Under the pieces are notes generated by a model. The model had not been told where the DNA came from, searched no databases, and saw only the letters and a list, made by a program, of their open reading frames with translations. From Hirudinaria manillensis (taxonomy: Eukaryota; Annelida; Clitellata; Hirudinida; Hirudinidae): a stretch of DNA of 64,000 nt. Every line of letters starts with the position of its first letter. The stretch's first letter is position 1. Location of the stretch: NCBI GenBank assembly GCA_034509925.1, contig CM067530.1:1777001-1841000 (forward strand), in the 5' to 3' direction. Below are positions 59,093-64,000 of this stretch, in pieces. A program made the translations under genes and the position numbers.

Positions 59093-59110
59093 TATAATAA
59101 TAATAATAAC

Positions 59111-59145
<35 letters not shown>

Positions 59146-59165
59146 TAATAATAATAATAATAATA
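59093..59165. repeat. (TAA)n tract without LINE insertion
   Basis: Same position in the duplicated unit as the LINE-filled tract at 53352-55556; interrupted by a few AAC units. Confidence 0.9.
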
Positions 59166-59457
59166 TATATAAACATTTTGTTGAAATTGACGAAAAGCAA
59201 AGCCGAATTACAGAGAAAAATTATTTGCATTTAGTATAAGCATGTCGTAGTGTGAGCAAAAAGTAATCGAAAATAGTGACTGGACCAAGACAATGGAATT
59301 GGGTTTGACAAGAATTAGGGTTATTCGATGTGACTGCGTTTAGTCGTTTATAACTTATCGAGATTAAATTATTAATAAATAAATTAATAATAATAATAAT
59401 AATAAATAATTAATTACCTAACTGTTGATTACTTAGTCATCATCATCAGTCTCATAA

Positions 59458-59712
59458 ACTAAAATTATCACTTGGACACACTCAAACTGCCAAAAACGTT
59501 TTAAGCGAAAGTATTTGTGCGGATTAAAGACAATATTTATTTTAGTCCTGTTTTGTTTTGCCGGAAGTTCTTGGAAAATTCTTCAAAATTCCAAAAAAGA
59601 TTTTGACATCAGCAGGACATCAGGTTCTTTCTCGACAAATCGTCGATGTGAATGGACGAAGAAAGGAAAAAGACAGAAGAAATATTATTTCGAAGAATTT
59701 TTTTTGAATTAA
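59458..59712 (+). pseudogene. Possible decayed secreted peptide gene, unit 2 copy
   Basis: A frame open from 59458 and containing LCGLKTIFILVLFCFAGSSW looks like a signal peptide and ends at TAA 59710-59712, but it has no ATG. In the unit 1 copy the same frame is stopped by TGA. The alternative frame open in unit 1 is shifted here by a 4-base deletion. Either both are non-coding or one frame was once used with an upstream exon. Confidence 0.25.
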
Positions 59713-61230
59713 TTCCACCCCTTGCATCAACCTCTCCTCATCATCCTCAGCAACGCATGTTTTATGTTCGTTTGTGACTACCTTGTTTTGCTTTAGTAAT
59801 ATTGAGTTATTTGAATTTAAATTATTTGTCTTGAAAATATGGAGAAATAATTTTATTTATGGATGTTTGAAGATCTCAATAAATGTAAACACGGTGTTTG
59901 TATTAACTCTGCAATGTATGCATTTTGATTTAAATTCTTAGTTCAAACAGCTAATAAAACAAGTGAGCCGTGTTTCCAAAAGGGATTTTACAAATGTACT
60001 ACAAAACATCTGCAACAAATACAACAAGGCAGACAAAGAAATAGACATTTTAAAATCTAGGAAGAACAACTCAAATATTTAGCGAAGATATTGATTAAAT
60101 TAATTTGATAATTTAGGTGGAATTTCATTGATTTTTATGTTTGTTTCAAATGTTCGGAGAAAAGAAACCTTAGGCGAGGTTTGTAAATGTAAATATTGTA
60201 AAATGTCCATTTGTGATATTCTAGAATTTTGATGAACAGGTGAATGTATTGTAATAACCCGGGGTCCTCAAACTAATTATAGAAGGTCAGGTTTATTGAA
60301 AGTTGTCAGATGGCTTGGAAGATGTACAATGCTCAAATGTCTAAGTCTTGAAATCTGTTGTTTCTCTAACTCTCGCTCTGCTTTCCGAGATAAATCCATT
60401 TGTCGAGGTTCACAACCAAAGTGTCTGAATAGCACCAATTAATTAATTCTCAAATTATATTGCCACTAAATTTAATTAATTATTAAATTAATTAATCGGC
60501 AATATAATTTTAATTATTCTTCAATTATCTGGATCCAGGGATCCAACAGTATTAACCTGTGACAAAAATAATCATCGGTCTTTAAATGATTACATAACAA
60601 CATTTTGGACGTTTCACCCTTCTTCTTCTTCCGCGACAGAATGTAGATCATAAAATTGTGAACAAAATTATCATTTGAGAAATGTCGAAAATTGCAAACG
60701 ATTCTTTTTTTTTATTTAATCTTTGTTTCATCCTTAAATTTACCAATTGCAATTTAAAGAACGCTCGTATTGCAACATTGGGTCAAATAAAGGTTATAAT
60801 GTAGTTGTATTCCACGTGTTAATTAGCATTGTGCGTTAAGAAGTAATAATAGTTTAATTTAATTTGTTACATTTTTGTTATTAACTGATGACTCATTCAT
60901 TAATCCATTGTAGTCTCAGAGACAAGTATCTGGAAGAAGTCCTAGAAGGCCCATACCCTAGGGTCAAATTTTCAAAACGACAATTCTAATGTTGTTGTTA
61001 TTGTCATCGATGACGGTGACGATGACGATGATGACGATGCAATTGCACTCTTTCATAACGAAGGTGGACAAGACTATTGTTGTTGACATTAACGTTCCAA
61101 TTAATTATAGTTAATTGCAAGGATTACAAACAATTGTCAACAAACATTTAGTAAAAAAAATGAATAAATAAATAAATCTTGCAATCAAGCACTTATTTTT
61201 ACGATTCTGAGCCTCGTAAATTCACCAATT
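59713..61230. other. Right part of duplication unit 2, with an insertion of about 830 bp
   Basis: Matches the 56120-56790 region except for 59936 to about 60770, which is absent from unit 1. That insertion contains a solo LTR plus unassigned sequence. No gene seen. Confidence 0.55.
60250..60548 (+). mobile_element. Solo LTR of a Ty3/Gypsy-type element
   Basis: Starts TGTAATAACCCGGGGTCC and ends GGATCCAACA, flanked by the 4-base duplication GTAT (60246-60249 and 60549-60552). TG...CA ends, 299 bp length and the short target duplication are typical of LTRs; TGTAATAACCCGG starts are common in Ty3/Gypsy elements. No internal region remains. Confidence 0.8.
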
Positions 61231-61560
61231 TCTCAAAAACAATATTTTAATATTCTAAAGTTCAAAGTTCAAACCTTTCGGATGCTTGCAATTGATTTTA
61301 ATCAATTTAATCAAGTTTAATCAAATTTAACGATGATTCCTAAAGTGAGGGGTTAAATAATAATTTAACAAGTCGCATGTAAATGTCCTAAAAAAGAACA
61401 TTTCAAGTTAAAGTCGTTTATTTAAATTATTTGTTTTTTTTTTAAACTACTTCAAGTGAAACAATCAATCTTTGAGAATAAATGAATGATGAATTGTAAT
61501 CTTTACAACTGATGCAACGTCAGTAATACAACTAGTGAATCGTTAGTAATACATTTAAGC
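61231..61560. other. AT-rich spacer
   Basis: No gene or repeat family recognised. Confidence 0.5.
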
Positions 61561-61682
<122 letters not shown>

Positions 61683-61687
<5 letters not shown>

Positions 61688-62030
61688 ATGATCATCATCA
61701 TCATTGTCAGTATCGTCATCATATTTGCTTAAGGGAAGTTATTATATATCCATAGCTACATCTTGTTTCACCTTGCAGAAGCTCGTGCGACATGGTAATC
61801 CATTGCAATGGTGATGATGATAATGATGATGATGATGACATCGTACTAAGTAATGTTGAAACAGTCCTTTTTTTTTCTACCACGTCCATCATCATCATCA
61901 TCGTCGTCGTCGTCATCATCATCATCATCATCATTATCGGCAACATGAACATCACGTCCTGATCCTCCAAAGGCTAAACTCACGCAATCGTTATCATCGT
62001 CGTAGTCGTCATCATCAGATTTTTATCGTA
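61683..62030. repeat. Clustered GAT/ATC-type trinucleotide repeats
   Basis: Blocks of (ATG)n, (ATC)n and (GTC)n at about 61683-61720, 61808-61840, 61886-61936 and 61995-62020. They produce Met- or Ser-rich frames that are not genes. Confidence 0.85.
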
Positions 62031-62375
62031 AGAATCTTCCAAGCATCGCGATCGATCAAAGCAGACACTGAATGCTGAGGTGAAATTCTTTCTGAACGTT
62101 TTAATGAACTTTGGAAAATAATGAAAATACTAGTTTACTTAAAATTAACATAACTGCAATAATAACCTATTAAAATGAATAATTAATTTCTTTCTTTGAA
62201 TAGAGTATTCAACTCTGAAATGAGGGAGGCAAGTTTTCAATCTCCCTAAAAATCGCGGGACTCCATCTATCTCTCGACTCCATCGGACGCCGAGATAGTA
62301 TCGAATCTCTATCGCGAATCGTAGGCAGATACAAAGATAATTTTTCTTTTTTTGCAACTACTATGATCACCAAAG

Positions 62376-62660
62376 TTAAAAGCAATTGAAAATCACGTCT
62401 GAGGTAGCACATTTGAAATTGTAAACTCTGACGACGACGACGAAGATGAACGTGGAAAGGAACGAAGGATGGTAGCGGAAAGAGCAAAACAGAGCAGCTC
62501 CGGAGTTGGTCTGCGTAATGGAGGAAGTCTTCTTCCGGTCATGTGACTTTCTTCCAGCATTCGGTGACGTCGATGAACTGAGAGAGGTCTGATTCGAGGA
62601 GTCAGCACTGTTTATCGAAGCGTCCGATAAGATTTCAGTCAGCACTTTGCGATGCTCTGG
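62376..62660 (-). CDS. Possible Ser/Thr-rich exon of a gene entering from the right
   Basis: On the minus strand a TTCCAACAATTCCAG acceptor-like site is followed by an open frame (HRKVLTEILSDASINSADSS, then Ser/Thr/Lys-rich sequence). This region is GC-richer than its surroundings and open in more than one frame. No clear donor was found and no family recognised. It could be an exon of a gene whose 5' part lies beyond the window. Confidence 0.28.
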   Translation of the reverse strand, partial: PEHRKVLTEILSDASINSADSSNQTSLSSSTSPNAGRKSHDRKKTSSITQTNSGAALFCSFRYHPSFLSTFIFVVVVRVYNFKCATSDVIFNCF

Positions 62661-63670
62661 AATTGTTGGAAAAAGAGAATAAAATAAAAATTTTAAAAAA
62701 TTTAAAAAAGATAAAATAAATTAATAAATTTGTTACGTAATAATTTATTAAAAGCTCATTCATTATGATTTGAGATTATTTATTTATTATTAGTTAACGA
62801 TTTTGTGTTAAATATTAAATGAATCATGCCAATGATCATCATCATGGCCGTCATCAACATATAGAAGATTATATTTGTTTCAAGAAATATTAATAAACAA
62901 AATTAAGCTAAATAGGTAATTAATTTTTAGTTTTAGATAAATCCAGGCATTACAATTTCATTAAAATTGAATTGAATTAAATTTAAATTTTAATAAAAAT
63001 TAATTGAAATTAAATTGAATTATTCGTCTGTAACTGTAATTATATTCCTTCATGACTGAAGTGAGTGACAGAAAGTTGGTCTCTGGAGCCATTAAATGCT
63101 CTGGAAAACCTCAAATTCCAAGAAATGGACGTGAATAATTTAATACTTTCCCATGAAAAATTGATTCGAAATAAAAATAATTAACAGAAAATCGACATTT
63201 TCGATATTATTCTCAAACGCAAAAACGTTTGAAATCTGAAGTTAAAAGTTCAGATCGTGTGGAGTGTCTGAAAGGTTATCCGGTGAATTTGAATTTCATA
63301 GTTTTTTTTTCACGGATTAAACATTATTTTTGTGTTTTTTTGAGGAAAATTTTCAAAAAAAAATCAACGGATCTATTCGAATCAATTCGAAATTGCAGGT
63401 TTTCATATTTTGTTTCTTTTTTTTTTTTTAATCCTTCACCAATTGCCAGACAATGGCGGACGAGGAAAACTGAGTTGTTTCGAAGTAAAGAAGCCCTGGA
63501 ATTGATTGATTGATTGATCGGTGATTGGTGGGATTGATTTCTTAAAATAAAACTTTCAACTTTCGACCAGAAATTCGGAGTAATTTCTGCGAATTAATTT
63601 CTAAATCAATTTTATTCAATTCATTTTAGTCAAAATTGGAGAGGATTTAAAAAAAAAGAAAAAAAGAAAA
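62661..63670. other. AT-rich spacer
   Basis: No gene supported; the plus frame at 63229-63513 is dominated by F/K-rich low complexity. Confidence 0.5.
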
Positions 63671-63691
63671 TTATCGATGAGATTTTCGAGG

Positions 63692-63886
63692 ACTTCTGAC
63701 CTTCAGGAATTTTTCATAAAACGACGACGATGATGATGACGACGACGACGACGATGATGGTGATGATGATGATGATGATTGCTTTTGACGCTTCGTTGAC
63801 TTTTGAATTATCTGTCTGGATATCCTGGAGTCGCAGATAATGGAAGCATTCGGAGACACTTTTGATAAATTTCTGACTTTTGAAAA
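63692..63886 (-). CDS. Possible exon with a poly-Ser run
   Basis: On the minus strand, TTTTTCAAAAG (acceptor-like) is followed by VRNLSKVSPNASIICDSRIS..., a Ser run encoded by a mixed TCA/TCG tract (63721-63779), and FYEKFLK before a GTCAGA donor-like site. It may belong to the same gene as the frame at 62376-62660. No family recognised; low-complexity coding can also be chance. Confidence 0.25.
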
Positions 63887-64000
63887 ACAGTTTTTTTTGT
63901 TAATCAATCGATGACCTTTGACCTTTCTAAGTTATCGATGTGACCAGGATTTGGAATACAAGTGATGCTTTGATTTTGCTAAGCTTTTTGGTAACAATTT

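Noticed and set aside
61719..61970. Minus frame rich in Met and Thr
   Set aside because: Translation of GAT/ATC repeats; no start context or family.

Overview
This is animal nuclear DNA. It is AT-rich, with many short AT-rich introns bounded by GT..AG, polyadenylation signals and abundant (TAA)n microsatellites. The single-copy genes are standard metazoan ones. Type-2 chitin-binding proteins, a DUF229 gene, an arthropod-like TCAGTT initiator and a possible eclosion-hormone-like peptide point to an ecdysozoan, perhaps an arthropod. The species cannot be fixed from this window. All exon boundaries were read by eye and checked by reading-frame phase and family similarity; none was tested by alignment software or transcripts.

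Left and middle (about 1-40,700): a dense block of conserved housekeeping genes. In order: a possible edge exon; a possible small cysteine neuropeptide (-); the proteasome base subunit Rpn1/PSMD2 (+, 22 exons); ISCA2 (+, 3 exons); protein farnesyltransferase beta FNTB (+, 14 exons), converging on CoA synthase COASY (-, 9 exons); a small uncertain reading frame (-); OGG1 (-, 7 exons, one GC-AG intron); an intronless WDR33-like WD40 gene (-); ER glucosidase II alpha GANAB (+, 22 exons), converging on a DUF229 type II membrane protein (-, 6 exons); and RPA3 (+, 4 exons). Seven of these multi-exon reconstructions close in frame from start to stop. These genes serve unrelated jobs, so their proximity is not an operon-like arrangement.

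Right (about 41,000-64,000): a repeat-rich, rapidly evolving region. It starts with an intact hAT-type transposase-like gene, then holds a cluster of small secreted proteins: three intact and one broken copy of a novel family (signal peptide, Lys-Arg site, variable middle, constant hydrophobic tail), two further small secreted precursors, and two chitin-binding proteins whose copies differ mostly by amino-acid-changing substitutions. The cluster grew by segmental and tandem duplication (a unit of about 5.9 kb at 50.9-56.8 kb and its partner at 56.8-61.2 kb). Inside unit 1 a Dong/R4-type non-LTR retrotransposon and a second LINE end sit in a (TAA)n tract; unit 2 keeps the same tract without them. 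Unit 2 carries a solo LTR with a 4-bp target duplication.

The most unusual signal is a GC-rich, hairpin-studded element present at 43.5 kb and 49.15 kb. Its copies are more alike than the DNA duplicated with them and show a compensatory base-pair change in one stem. Its second hairpin resembles the 3' half and splice site of nematode spliced leader 1, though no Sm site is visible.
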